Position numbers and translations under genes: made by a program
Source: Streptomyces sp. L-9-10
Lineage (GTDB): Bacteria; Actinomycetota; Actinomycetes; Streptomycetales; Streptomycetaceae
Assembly (NCBI RefSeq): GCF_004151105.1
Contig: NZ_PHRF01000027.1
Span: forward strand, 335,916-399,915
DNA length: 64,000 bases
Reading direction: 5' to 3'
In this document: positions 18,183-26,676 of the stretch, piece after piece
Layout: the number at the start of each line of letters is the position of its first letter
How positions within the stretch are numbered: position 1 is the stretch's first letter
The notes under the pieces: model-generated
Seen by the model: the letters and a program-made list of their open reading frames with translations, nothing else
Databases searched by the model: none
What the model was told of the DNA's origin: nothing

Positions 18183-19046
18183 TCAGATCGCCCGGCGGAA
18201 CGCGGCGAGGAGGTGCCTCGTCCGGCCCGCGGACTCGGCGTGGGCCACCATCCGGTCCATGACCTGCATATGTTCGGTGACCTCGGCGTCCTGATCGAGA
18301 TAGAGGGCGCCGGTCAGATATTCGATGTACACCATGTCGGGCACTTCAGGCATATCAAAGCGGAACAGTACGAACGGACTGTAGGTGCCGGGGTGATGGC
18401 CCGCGGCGAACTCGGCTATCTGGATCGTCACATTGGGCAGTTCCGTCGCCTCGATCAGCCGGTCGATCTGTGCCCGCATCACCGCCGACGAGCCGACGGG
18501 TCTGCGCAGTACCGTTTCGTCCAGGACGACCCAGAGCGCCGGCGCATCGGAGCGGGTCAGCAGCGCCTGGCGCCTTTTGCGCAGCGCGACATGGCGTTCG
18601 ATCCTGCCGGGGTCGGTCATCCGGCCCAGGGCGCCCGCGGTCAGGACCTCACGGGCGTAGTCCTCTGTCTGGAGCAGTCCGGGCACGAAGTGCGGTTCGT
18701 AGGAGCGAATGGTCGTGGCGGCCTCTTCGAGGCTCACGTATCCGCTGAACCAGTCCGGGAGTATGTCGTAGAACCGCTGCCACCAGCCCGGTTCGTTCGC
18801 CTCGTCCGCCAGCCGCAGGAACATCTCGGCCTCGTCGGCGGACACGCCGTAGGCGGGGAGCAGGATCTGCACGTAGGGGATCTTGAGTGAGACCTCGGCC
18901 GTCTCCATCCGGCGGACGGTGGCGGCGGTGACGCGCAGCAGCTTGCCCGCCTGCTCCCGGCTCAGTCCCGCGCCCTCGCGCAGGGTCTGCAACTGCTTGC
19001 TGAGGACGAGTTGGCCGATCGTCGGCGCGGAGCGCGGTTCGCTCAC
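18183..19046 (-). CDS. XRE-family helix-turn-helix protein with DUF5753 domain
   Basis: 287 residues. HTH at residues ~15-60 (LQTLREGAGLSREQAGKLLRVTAATVRRMETAEVSLKIPYV), then the DUF5753 domain with its usual motifs (SYEPHFVPGLLQTEDYARE, the WVVLDETVLRRPVG segment, LPNVTIQIAEFAAGHHPGTYSPFVLF). In Streptomyces these regulators are normally paired with a small DUF397 protein; none is found in the 268 bases downstream (17915-18182) or the 163 bases upstream. ATG start at 19046. Target genes are unknown. Confidence 0.9.
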   Translation of the reverse strand: MSEPRSAPTIGQLVLSKQLQTLREGAGLSREQAGKLLRVTAATVRRMETAEVSLKIPYVQILLPAYGVSADEAEMFLRLADEANEPGWWQRFYDILPDWFSGYVSLEEAATTIRSYEPHFVPGLLQTEDYAREVLTAGALGRMTDPGRIERHVALRKRRQALLTRSDAPALWVVLDETVLRRPVGSSAVMRAQIDRLIEATELPNVTIQIAEFAAGHHPGTYSPFVLFRFDMPEVPDMVYIEYLTGALYLDQDAEVTEHMQVMDRMVAHAESAGRTRHLLAAFRRAI

Positions 19047-19209
19047 GTCCCACCTCTACGCACCACAGCACCCCCCGAGCGCCACCGTTACGTCGGGCAG
19101 TCTGCCACAGCGGCCCGAGCATGAACATGGGAATCTGACGCCTCGTCCGGAACTCCCGGAAGTGGTGCCCGAGCGGTTTCCTGCCGCGGGGTACGCCGGT
19201 CGGGAAGGG

Positions 19210-19857
19210 TCAGGAAGTGGGGAGCGTGAAGCCCAGTTCCGCCGCGGCCAGGGCGGGGGTGGGCTGCGACCAGCGCGCGACGGCGTGCTCGGTGCTGGAC
19301 AGCGAGCGCGTCTCGGCGCGGTCGAGGTAGAGCGTTCCGCCGAGATGGTCCGTCTCGTGCTGGACGATACGGGCCGGCCACCCCGAGAACTCCTCATCGA
19401 GTTCCCGCCCCCGCTCGTCCTGCCCGCACAGCCGGACCCGCGCGTGGCGCACGACCACGGCCTGCCAGCCGGGGACGCTCAGGCAGCCTTCGAAGAACGC
19501 GGCCCGGCCGTCGCCGAGCGGCTCGTACGACGGGTTGACCAGCACCCGGAAAGGCTGCGGAACCCTGCCGCGCGCGTCCCGCACCTCGTCGCTCACCTCG
19601 GCGGGATCCTCGATGACCGCGAGCCGCAGGGGGATTCCCACCTGCGGCGCCGCCAGTCCGACGCCGGGCGCGGCGTGCATCGTCTCGCGCATGACGCGCA
19701 CCAGACGCTCCAGCCGGGCCTCTCCCAACTGCCCCTCGTACGAAAGCGCGGGGCGCCGTAGCACGGGGTCACCCGCGGAGACGATGGGGAGCGGCGAGGG
19801 TCCGTCGAGAAAGGTGTCGACGAGATCGGTGAGTTCGGTACGCGTCATGGCCTGCAT
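19210..19857 (-). CDS. def: Peptide deformylase
   Basis: Metallohydrolase that removes the N-formyl group from nascent proteins. All three motifs are present: GVGLAAPQVG, EGCLSVPG (metal-binding Cys) and QHETDHLGG (HExxH). 215 residues, near the usual length with a ~25-residue C-terminal extension. Start ATG 19857 (MQAM); ATG 19848 is an alternative. Streptomyces genomes carry several def copies, and no fmt gene is adjacent, so this is probably an accessory copy. Confidence 0.93.
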   Translation of the reverse strand: MQAMTRTELTDLVDTFLDGPSPLPIVSAGDPVLRRPALSYEGQLGEARLERLVRVMRETMHAAPGVGLAAPQVGIPLRLAVIEDPAEVSDEVRDARGRVPQPFRVLVNPSYEPLGDGRAAFFEGCLSVPGWQAVVVRHARVRLCGQDERGRELDEEFSGWPARIVQHETDHLGGTLYLDRAETRSLSSTEHAVARWSQPTPALAAAELGFTLPTS

Positions 19858-19980
19858 GGCCCCACTTTCCCAGACTCCGGAAAAGGGTCCGCTCGCCGGG
19901 CAGGGGCCGCGCGCACGTGTCAGCGGTCTTCAGCGGCGGCACAGGGGGTGGCCAGTGGGTCACCCGCCGCCGGGGATGAC

Positions 19981-20015
19981 GGCCGGCCCGCCCGGTCTCC
20001 CGGGACGGGCCGGCC
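19981..20015 (-). terminator. Hairpin terminator after SPW protein gene
   Basis: GGCCGGCCCG (19981-19990) pairs perfectly with 20006-20015; the loop can also pair (CCCGG/CCGGG). It starts 7 bases past the stop of the minus-strand gene. Confidence 0.7.
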
Positions 20016-20022
20016 GGGCGGC

Positions 20023-20520
20023 TCAGGCCCTTCGGCGGTTGCGGCCGCTCTTCATCGCGGCTGCCGCGCACACCAGACCGAGCAGGATGGTCAGCGCGCC
20101 GATGATCGCGTTGGTCCAGATGATGCCCTTGTCCGGACCGGTACCGACGATCCATGGCGCGATGATCAGCCACACACCCATGGCGCACATGGCCCAGCTG
20201 AGGCCGTACATGCGCTGAGGCATGACGGTGAAACCGACAGCCATCACCACAAGCGCGATTCCCATGATGAGGTTGTGCACCGCCAGAGCGGGCTGGGTGG
20301 CCGTGAAGTGGATGATCCAGGGCGACAGGGCGCAGAACAGGCCGACGAGAAAAACCGGTCCGTCGAGGAGCGCCACGTCGCGTCCGCCGAGCATGCGGGC
20401 GTAACGCTCCCGCATCTCCGGGACATCGGGATGACCGGCCAGGTCCTGCCTCGTATGTGAGACGTCCTGCCCCGGTGAGACGTCCTGCCTCGTGTGCCTC
20501 GTGTGTGAGACGTCGGCCAT
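20023..20520 (-). CDS. SPW-repeat integral membrane protein
   Basis: 165 residues. A hydrophilic ~45-residue N-terminus with small direct repeats (DVSHTRHTRQDVS...) leads into two SPW-type repeats, each a pair of membrane helices: LFCALSPWIIHF and GVWLIIAPWIVG carry the family Pro-Trp motif. A basic C-terminal end (KSGRNRRRA) is probably cytoplasmic. Function of the family is unknown. The N-terminal reiteration comes from repeated GTGAGACGTCCTGCC-like DNA (20445-20515). Confidence 0.85.
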   Translation of the reverse strand: MADVSHTRHTRQDVSPGQDVSHTRQDLAGHPDVPEMRERYARMLGGRDVALLDGPVFLVGLFCALSPWIIHFTATQPALAVHNLIMGIALVVMAVGFTVMPQRMYGLSWAMCAMGVWLIIAPWIVGTGPDKGIIWTNAIIGALTILLGLVCAAAAMKSGRNRRRA

Positions 20521-20747
20521 ACGACTCGCCTCCTTCGCTTGCGCAAGTCAGACCGCGATGCGCGACATCGAGTCGCGTCAGACCCATTCTGCGCGCTTTG
20601 GCCACTTTTGTGTAGCGGTGAGATAAGAAGAGCGAGATATCCTTTATACATAAAACACCTGCTGATCTTTTTCATGGCGAATACGCAGCACACGGGCCCG
20701 TCCACTCCCGGTCCGGGCCGCCGAACCGGAGCAAAGGAGCCGTACCC
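20521..20747. promoter_or_regulatory. Divergent promoter region, SPW gene and marR-acdS
   Basis: 227 bases without a gene. It has a perfect palindrome CTTGCGCAAG at 20538-20547, 18 bases above the SPW start, and an unusually AT-rich block (about 20630-20675, including TTTATACATAAAA) suitable for promoter melting ahead of the MarR gene. Confidence 0.5.
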
Positions 20748-21257
20748 GTGGCCGAGGACCTCCTCGCAGGTGTGATGCGGCAGTGGCAGCAGGTACTGCC
20801 CGAACTGGACACCGCCCCGATGGCGGTCATCGGGCGGCTCAACCGCTGCTCCGCGCTCCTCCAGCAGGCCGCTGACGCGCCCCTCAGGCGGGAGCGACTG
20901 ACCCGGCCCGAGTTCGACATCCTGGGAACCCTGCGCCGTACGGACCGGGAGCTGACTCCGGGGCGGATCGCCCGGGAGACCTTCGCCTCCGGGGCGGCGG
21001 TGACCAAGCGGCTGCGCCGGCTGGAGAAGCGGGGACTGGTCGCCCGGCGGCCGGACGACCGGGACCGCCGTGTCACGCATCTGTTCCTGACCACCGAGGG
21101 GCGTGAGCTGCTGGACCGGCTGCTGCCCGAGCAACTGGGCTACGAGGCGGCCCTGCTGGACGGACTCGGTACCCGCAATCGGGAGCGGCTGGCGGGCGCG
21201 CTGGGCGAGTTGCTGGTCCTGCTGGAGGGCCGGCTCGGGAGCCTGCCGGACTCTTGA
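20748..21257 (+). CDS. MarR-family transcriptional regulator
   Basis: 169 residues. Winged HTH around residues 45-110: [65 protein letters not shown], with the DxRxxxxxLT wing typical of MarR. GTG 20748 is preceded by AAAGGAG at good spacing. The ACC deaminase gene follows 61 bases later on the same strand, so it may control that gene and/or itself; proteobacterial acdS is usually controlled by an Lrp-type regulator, so this pairing differs. Confidence 0.88.
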   Translation: MAEDLLAGVMRQWQQVLPELDTAPMAVIGRLNRCSALLQQAADAPLRRERLTRPEFDILGTLRRTDRELTPGRIARETFASGAAVTKRLRRLEKRGLVARRPDDRDRRVTHLFLTTEGRELLDRLLPEQLGYEAALLDGLGTRNRERLAGALGELLVLLEGRLGSLPDS

Positions 21258-21318
21258 CGTGGCACGCCGCGGGGAAGGCGGTACCGGGAGACACCTTCCC
21301 CCAGAGAGGACCTCCCCC

Positions 21319-22326
21319 GTGGCCGTCGAGGATTTCCCGCGCTATTCCCTGCTCTTCGGACCGAGCCCGATACACAGCCTGGACCGGCTGACCGGGTTCC
21401 TCGGCGGCGCCCGCGTCTGGGCCAAACGCGAGGACTGCAACTCCGGTCTCGCGTACGGCGGGAACAAGACCCGGAAGCTGGAGTACATCGTCCCTGACGT
21501 GCTGGCCCAGGGCGCGGACACGCTCGTCTCGATCGGGGGGTACCAGTCGAACCACACCCGGCAGGTGGCCGCCGTCGCCGCTCATCTCGGTCTCAAGGCC
21601 CGGCTCATCCAGGAGAAGTGGGTGGACTGGCCCGACCCCGTGAACGACAAGGCCGGCAATATCCTGCTGTCCCGGATCATGGGCGCCGATGTCCGGCTCG
21701 GCTCGGCGGGGTTCGGTATCGGGATCAAGGACTCCTGGCAGCAGGCGCTGGACGAGGTACGGGCCGAGGGCGGCGCACCGTACCCGATTCCGGCCGGTGC
21801 CTCCGAACACCCGCTCGGCGGGCTGGGGTTCGCGAACTGGGCGTACGAGGTGGAGCGTCAGGAGGCCGAGCACGGCGTCTTCTTCGACACGATCGTCGTC
21901 TGCAGTGTCACGGGCTCCACGCAGGCCGGGATGATCGCCGGATTCGCGGGCCAGGACCGCCCGCGGCGGGTGATCGGCATCGACGCCTCCGCCAGGATCG
22001 ACGAGACCCGCGAGCAGGTCGGACGGATCGCGCGGCACACCGCCGATCTGATCGGCCTCCGGCGCGAGCTGCGTGACGACGAGATCAGCGTGCTCGAAGG
22101 GTGGGCGGGCGACCAGTACGGCATCCCGGTGGCGTCGACGCTGGAGGCGATCCGGCTCACCGGCCGGCTGGAGGGGATGATCATCGACCCGGTGTACGAG
22201 GGCAAGTCCATGGCCGGGCTGATCGATCTGGTGCGTACGGGCGAGATCGGCAAGGACTCGACGGTGCTGTACGCGCACCTGGGCGGGCAGCCCGCGCTCA
22301 ACGCCTACAGCGGCGCCTTCGACTGA
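21319..22326 (+). CDS. acdS: 1-aminocyclopropane-1-carboxylate deaminase
   Basis: PLP enzyme that cleaves ACC, the plant ethylene precursor, to 2-oxobutyrate and ammonia. 335 residues. PLP lysine K50 in [31 protein letters not shown] holds the catalytic Ser region. E294 (DPVYEGKSM) and L321 (AHLGGQ) occupy the positions corresponding to E295 and L322 of characterised Pseudomonas ACC deaminase, the residues used to tell it from D-cysteine desulfhydrase. Start GTG 21319 after GAGAGGA. The presence of acdS suggests a plant-associated or soil lifestyle. Confidence 0.92.
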   Translation: MAVEDFPRYSLLFGPSPIHSLDRLTGFLGGARVWAKREDCNSGLAYGGNKTRKLEYIVPDVLAQGADTLVSIGGYQSNHTRQVAAVAAHLGLKARLIQEKWVDWPDPVNDKAGNILLSRIMGADVRLGSAGFGIGIKDSWQQALDEVRAEGGAPYPIPAGASEHPLGGLGFANWAYEVERQEAEHGVFFDTIVVCSVTGSTQAGMIAGFAGQDRPRRVIGIDASARIDETREQVGRIARHTADLIGLRRELRDDEISVLEGWAGDQYGIPVASTLEAIRLTGRLEGMIIDPVYEGKSMAGLIDLVRTGEIGKDSTVLYAHLGGQPALNAYSGAFD

Positions 22327-22352
22327 GGGCGCGACCATAAACACAACCGCCG

Positions 22353-23273
22353 TCAGCTGAGGAAGGTCGCCACGACCACCAGCCCCGGCACCGACAGCAT
22401 CGTGGACAGCAGAATCGATTCGCGGGCCAGCCGTTCGGCGACGCGATAACGGGAGGCGTACGTATAGAGGTTCTGCGCGGCCGGCAGGGCCGAGGTCACC
22501 ACGACATCGAGCAGGGCCGCGCCGTGCAACCCGAAGACCAGAGCCCCGAGCGCCCAGGCCGCCAGCGGCTGGCCCACGGACTTCAGGACCGCGGACAGCA
22601 GCACGGGCCGGCGGTCGGGGCCCCGGCCCGGCAACGCGCCGCCGTACAGCGAGATGCCGAAGGCGAGCAGCACCGCGGGGACGGACATGTTGCCGATCAG
22701 TATCAGCGGGTCCAGCACCGGACCCGGCACCGTCACCCCCGTCGCCGCCACCGCGACTCCGCACAGCGAACTGGCCGCGACCGGGTTGCGCAGCGGCGTC
22801 GTCACCCGCTGCCACACCGGTCGCTTCTCGCCGGAGCCCGAGAGATCGAGCACCGTCAGCGCGATCGGTGTGACCACGATCTGCTGGAAGAGCAGGACGG
22901 GCGCCACCAGTGAGGCGTCGCCGAGGACGTACACGGCGATCGGGATGCCGAGATTCCCGGCATTGACATAGCTGGAGCAGAGCGCGCCGATCGTGGTGGT
23001 CCCCACGTCCCAGCGTCGTACGAGCGCGACCGCCACGAACGCCCCGGCGGCGGCCACCGTACTGAGCGCGGTGATCAGCAGCCTGCTGGAGAGGACCACC
23101 GACAGATCGGCCTGGGCCAGCGTCGTGAACAGCAGCGCCGGTGTGGCCACGTGGAACGCGAGCTTGGTGAGCACCTCGCGCCCGTTGTCCCCGAGATATC
23201 TGCGCCGACCTATCAGATAGCCGACACCGATGACGACCGCGATGACGCCGAATCCGGTCAGTACGCCGCGCAC
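22353..23273 (-). CDS. AEC-family (auxin efflux carrier-like) transporter
   Basis: About 306 residues with ~10 hydrophobic segments, starting VRGVLTGFGVIAVVIGVGYLIGRR from GTG 23273, which has a GGGGG SD. An upstream in-frame start at 23384 would add a Cys-rich soluble leader foreign to the family. The family-typical SSYVNAGNLGIPIAVYVLGD segment holds the conserved Asn-Xaa-Gly-Asn core, and SALPAAQNLYTYASRY is the C-terminal conserved motif. Bacterial AEC proteins export or import organic acids such as malate or malonate; the substrate here is unknown. Convergent with acdS. Confidence 0.88.
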   Translation of the reverse strand: MRGVLTGFGVIAVVIGVGYLIGRRRYLGDNGREVLTKLAFHVATPALLFTTLAQADLSVVLSSRLLITALSTVAAAGAFVAVALVRRWDVGTTTIGALCSSYVNAGNLGIPIAVYVLGDASLVAPVLLFQQIVVTPIALTVLDLSGSGEKRPVWQRVTTPLRNPVAASSLCGVAVAATGVTVPGPVLDPLILIGNMSVPAVLLAFGISLYGGALPGRGPDRRPVLLSAVLKSVGQPLAAWALGALVFGLHGAALLDVVVTSALPAAQNLYTYASRYRVAERLARESILLSTMLSVPGLVVVATFLS

Positions 23274-23475
23274 CGCACGCCCCCGTCCGCGAAGTGGGCA
23301 GCCCTCGGGGGCGGTGCAGATGCATGGTCCATGCAGCCAACCCTCCCGAGGAACCTCGCCCGGGGTCAACGTGATCTCGCGCACCGAGACCGGCCGGCTG
23401 TGCTTCCGGCGCAGCCGCCGCCACCGGCTCCACCGACCTGACGGAGGGTCGGAGGGCAGGAGGGGAGGATGGCGA

Positions 23476-23503
23476 GGAAGGAAGGAAGGAAGGAAGGAAG
23501 GAA
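23476..23503. repeat. GGAA tetranucleotide microsatellite (7 units)
   Basis: Seven perfect GGAA units followed by GGAC variants, in the spacer between the AEC start (23273) and the aldehyde dehydrogenase stop (23518). Copy-number variation here would fall upstream of the AEC gene. Confidence 0.8.
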
Positions 23504-23517
23504 GGACGGGAGGACGG

Positions 23518-24834
23518 TCAGCTCAGCGGCTTGTCGACGACCGCCTTCGCATGGCTGAAGGTGTCGATCGAGTACTCGCCGTGGTAGCGCCCCATGCCGC
23601 TCGCGCCGACACCGCCGAAGGGCAGCTCCGGCATCGCCAGATGGGAGACGGGCAGCCCGAACGTGAGCGCTCCGGAGGAGGTCTCCTCGGTCAGCCGCCG
23701 CTTGGTCTCCTCGGACTCGGTGAACCCGTAGAGCGCCAGCGGCTTGTCGCGGTCGTTGATGAAGGCGATCGCCGCGTCCAGGTCCGGTACGGGGATGATC
23801 GGCAGCACGGGACCGAAGATCTCCTCACGCATCACCGGGGCGTCCGGCGGGACGTCGGCCAGTACGGTCGGGTCGATATGGCGGGCCGCGCGGTCGCTGC
23901 CACCGCCGAGGACGACGCGGCCGTCGCCGAGGAACGGGATCAGCCGGTCGAAGTTCCGCTCGTTGACGATCTTGCCGTACTTCGGGTTGCCCGCGGGATC
24001 GTCCCCGTACATGGACCGGACGGCGGCGGTCAGCCGCGGTTCCAGCTCCGTCGCCGTCTCGCCGATGGCGAGGATGTAGTCGGGCGCCACACAGGTCTGC
24101 CCCGCGTTGGCGAACTTGCCGCGCGCGATCCGCTGCGCGGTGACCTCCAGATCGGCGCCCGGCTCGACCACGGCGGGGCTCTTGCCGCCCAGTTCCAGGG
24201 TGACGGGGGTGAGATGGCGGGCGGCGGCGGTCATGACGATGCGGCCGACCTGCCCGCTGCCGGTGTAGAAGATGTGGTCGAAGCGCTGCTCCAGCAGGGC
24301 GGTGGTCTCCGGGACCGCGCCCTCGACCACGGCGACGGCCTCGTTGTCGAGATACCGGGGCACCAGCTCGGCGAGGGCGGCCGAGCTCGCGGGCGCCAGC
24401 TCGCTGGGCTTGATGACCACGGTGTTGCCCGAGGCGAGCGCCCCCACCAGCGGCGCGAGCACGAGCTGTACGGGGTAGTTCCACGGGCCGATGATCAGCA
24501 CCACCCCGAGCGGGTCACGGACGACCCGGGCCCCGGCGGGGAGGAAGACATCGGGGACGGCGGCCGGCCTGGGGCGCAGCCACTCCTCCAGATGCGCGAC
24601 CGTATGGTCCAGCTCGTTGAGGGTGAAGCCGATCTCGGCGCGGTACGCCTCGGCCGGATTCTTGCCCAGGTCCGCGAGCAGGGCCGCCTGGAGTTCGTCG
24701 GTCCGTTCGGTGAGCAGCCGGCGCAGGGCGTCGAGCTGTCCCAGCCGCCAGGAGAGCGGTTTGCTCCGGCCGGTGTTGAAGGTGGCGCGCAGCCGCGCGA
24801 CGGTGGCGGCGGGGGTCGCGGTGACGGTGGTCAT
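23518..24834 (-). CDS. Aldehyde dehydrogenase family protein
   Basis: NAD(P)-dependent oxidation of an aldehyde to a carboxylate. 438 residues, the short class-3-like form. Substrate/cofactor segments: GVVLIIGPWNYPVQLVLAPLVGALASGNTVVIKPSE, FYTGSGQVGRIV, catalytic Glu in LELGGKSPAVV, catalytic Cys in FANAGQTCVAPDY, and EEIFGPVLPI. C-terminal LPFGGVGASGMGRYHGEYSIDTFSH is typical of class 3. Start ATG 24834. Divergent from a carboxylesterase gene; an ester hydrolysis/aldehyde oxidation link is possible but unproven. Confidence 0.93.
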   Translation of the reverse strand: MTTVTATPAATVARLRATFNTGRSKPLSWRLGQLDALRRLLTERTDELQAALLADLGKNPAEAYRAEIGFTLNELDHTVAHLEEWLRPRPAAVPDVFLPAGARVVRDPLGVVLIIGPWNYPVQLVLAPLVGALASGNTVVIKPSELAPASSAALAELVPRYLDNEAVAVVEGAVPETTALLEQRFDHIFYTGSGQVGRIVMTAAARHLTPVTLELGGKSPAVVEPGADLEVTAQRIARGKFANAGQTCVAPDYILAIGETATELEPRLTAAVRSMYGDDPAGNPKYGKIVNERNFDRLIPFLGDGRVVLGGGSDRAARHIDPTVLADVPPDAPVMREEIFGPVLPIIPVPDLDAAIAFINDRDKPLALYGFTESEETKRRLTEETSSGALTFGLPVSHLAMPELPFGGVGASGMGRYHGEYSIDTFSHAKAVVDKPLS

Positions 24835-24980
24835 GGTCCTACTCCTTGCTCGGCGGACTGCGGGGCTCGGTGCACGGGCAACGGGATCACTATGCGCGTA
24901 AGGATGTATGAGGGGTGCACGGGGGACGTATAAGGGGCGATGTCGTGCGAGGCGTGCACGAGGGAAGGGAGGACAACCGG

Positions 24981-26561
24981 ATGATCAGTGGCCCCGGCCC
25001 GGACCCCGCCATGGGCGTGGAGCCCGGCCTGAGCACGGACCCCGTGGGCGTGGACCCCGTTCTGGGCGTGGAGCCCGTCGTGGGCGTGGAGCCCGTCGTG
25101 GGCGTGGAGCCCGTCTCCGGTGGCGCACCCGTCGTCCGCACCGAGTACGGCCGGGTGCGCGGCCGTATCGAGCGCGGGTTCGCCGTTTTCCGCGGTGTCC
25201 CGTACGCGGCGGCGCCCGTCGGCCCGTACCGCTTCCGCCCGCCGGCCGCGCCCGCGCCGTGGGACGGTGTCCGTGAGGCCTCCGCCTTCGGGCCGACCGC
25301 CCCGAAGCCGCCGTACGCCCCGCCGCTGGACCGGCTGCTGCCCGATCCGTCGGTGCCGGGGGACGACTGTCTGAACCTCAATGTGTGGACCCCCGATCCG
25401 GGCGGCGCCGGGCTGCCCGTGATGGTCTGGATCCACGGCGGCTCGCTGCGGAACGGCTCGTCGGCCGTTCCCACGTACGACGGCGCCGCGTTCGCCCGGG
25501 ACGGCGTGGTCCTCGTGTCGCTGAACTACCGGCTCGGCATCGAGGGGTTCGGGGTGTTCCCCGACGCGCCCGCCAACCTGGGGCTGCGGGACCAGCTCGC
25601 GGCGCTCGCGTGGGTACGGCGGAATGTGGCGGCCTTCGGCGGCGATCCCGAACTGGTCACCGTCTTCGGCGAATCCGCCGGGGCGTTCTCCGTCGCCGGG
25701 ATCCTGGCCTCCCCGCTCTCCGCCGGTCTGCTGCGGCGCGCTGTGCTGCAGAGCGGCGTCCCGTCCGCTGTCACTCCGGCCAGAGGCCGGCGCACCACCC
25801 GGCGCGTCGCCCGGCGGCTGCGGGTCCCGGCGACGGCGGCGGCCCTCGCCGGAGTGGACCGCGACCGGCTGCTGCGGGCGCAGCGCGAGGTGACCGCGGG
25901 CGGCCCGCTGGGCGGCGGCGCGAGCTTCGATCTCGTGGTGGACGGCGAGGTGCTGCCCCGCGACCCGGCCGCCGCGCTGGCGGCGGGGCAGGGCGCGGAG
26001 ATCGGTCTGCTGATGGGCACCACCTCGGAGGAGTACCGGCTGTGGTTCATACCCAGCGGTGCGCTCGACCGGATCGGTCCGGTCACGCTGCGGCTCGCCA
26101 TGGCCCGGTTCGGGGTACGGGGCAGGACGGCGGCGGTGTACCGGGCCAACCGGCCGGACGCGTCGCCCGGGGAGCTGCTCGGCGCGCTCGCCACCGACCG
26201 GCTGCTGCGTATCCCGCTCACCCGGCTCGCCGACGCGCGCGGGAACGGTCCGGCCGCCACCTACTTCTACGAGTTCGCCTGGCCCTCGCCGGTCCAGCGG
26301 CTCGGCGCGTGCCACGCCCTGGAGATCGGCTTCGTCTTCGACACCCTGCGGGAGCCGGCCACGCGCTCGCTCACCGGCACCGGGGCGCCGCAGTCCCTGG
26401 CGGACACCATGCACGCCGACTGGGTGCGCTTCGCGGCCACCGGGGATCCGGGCTGGCCCGCCTGGGACGCCTCGCGCCCGGTGATGACGTACGGGCGCGG
26501 CGCCCCCGAGGTCGTCCACGCTCCCCGGGACGACGAACGCCGCGCCTGGGACAGGCCCTGA
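24981..26561 (+). CDS. Type-B carboxylesterase
   Basis: Alpha/beta hydrolase of the carboxylesterase/para-nitrobenzyl esterase family. 526 residues from ATG 24981, which sits 8 bases after GGAGG. An N-terminal ~45-residue tandem repeat of VGVEPV-like units (18-bp DNA repeats, about 25012-25115) precedes the domain. Then: VFRGVPYAAAPVG, GDDCLNLNVWTP, oxyanion motif WIHGGSLRNGS, nucleophile S232 in GESAGAF, acidic member in GTTSEEYR and His in GACHALEIGFVF. No signal peptide seen. Substrate unknown. Confidence 0.9.
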   Translation: MISGPGPDPAMGVEPGLSTDPVGVDPVLGVEPVVGVEPVVGVEPVSGGAPVVRTEYGRVRGRIERGFAVFRGVPYAAAPVGPYRFRPPAAPAPWDGVREASAFGPTAPKPPYAPPLDRLLPDPSVPGDDCLNLNVWTPDPGGAGLPVMVWIHGGSLRNGSSAVPTYDGAAFARDGVVLVSLNYRLGIEGFGVFPDAPANLGLRDQLAALAWVRRNVAAFGGDPELVTVFGESAGAFSVAGILASPLSAGLLRRAVLQSGVPSAVTPARGRRTTRRVARRLRVPATAAALAGVDRDRLLRAQREVTAGGPLGGGASFDLVVDGEVLPRDPAAALAAGQGAEIGLLMGTTSEEYRLWFIPSGALDRIGPVTLRLAMARFGVRGRTAAVYRANRPDASPGELLGALATDRLLRIPLTRLADARGNGPAATYFYEFAWPSPVQRLGACHALEIGFVFDTLREPATRSLTGTGAPQSLADTMHADWVRFAATGDPGWPAWDASRPVMTYGRGAPEVVHAPRDDERRAWDRP

Positions 26562-26613
26562 CCGGCCGGACACCGGAACCGAACCGGGACGCGGGCGCGG
26601 GAATGCGGGAACG

Positions 26614-26648
26614 GCCGGCCCTTCCTCCGACGTGTCAGAGGGGCCGGC
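26614..26648. terminator. Bidirectional hairpin between esterase and OYE genes
   Basis: GCCGGCCC (26614-26621) pairs with 26641-26648, extended by further partly paired bases. It lies between the convergent gene ends at 26561 and 26677. Confidence 0.6.
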
Positions 26649-26676
26649 TCGTCCCGTCGTTGTGCCGGTCCTCCGG

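Noticed and set aside
23476..23503. GGAA repeat as a CRISPR or regulatory array
   Set aside because: Units are four bases with no spacers; a simple microsatellite.
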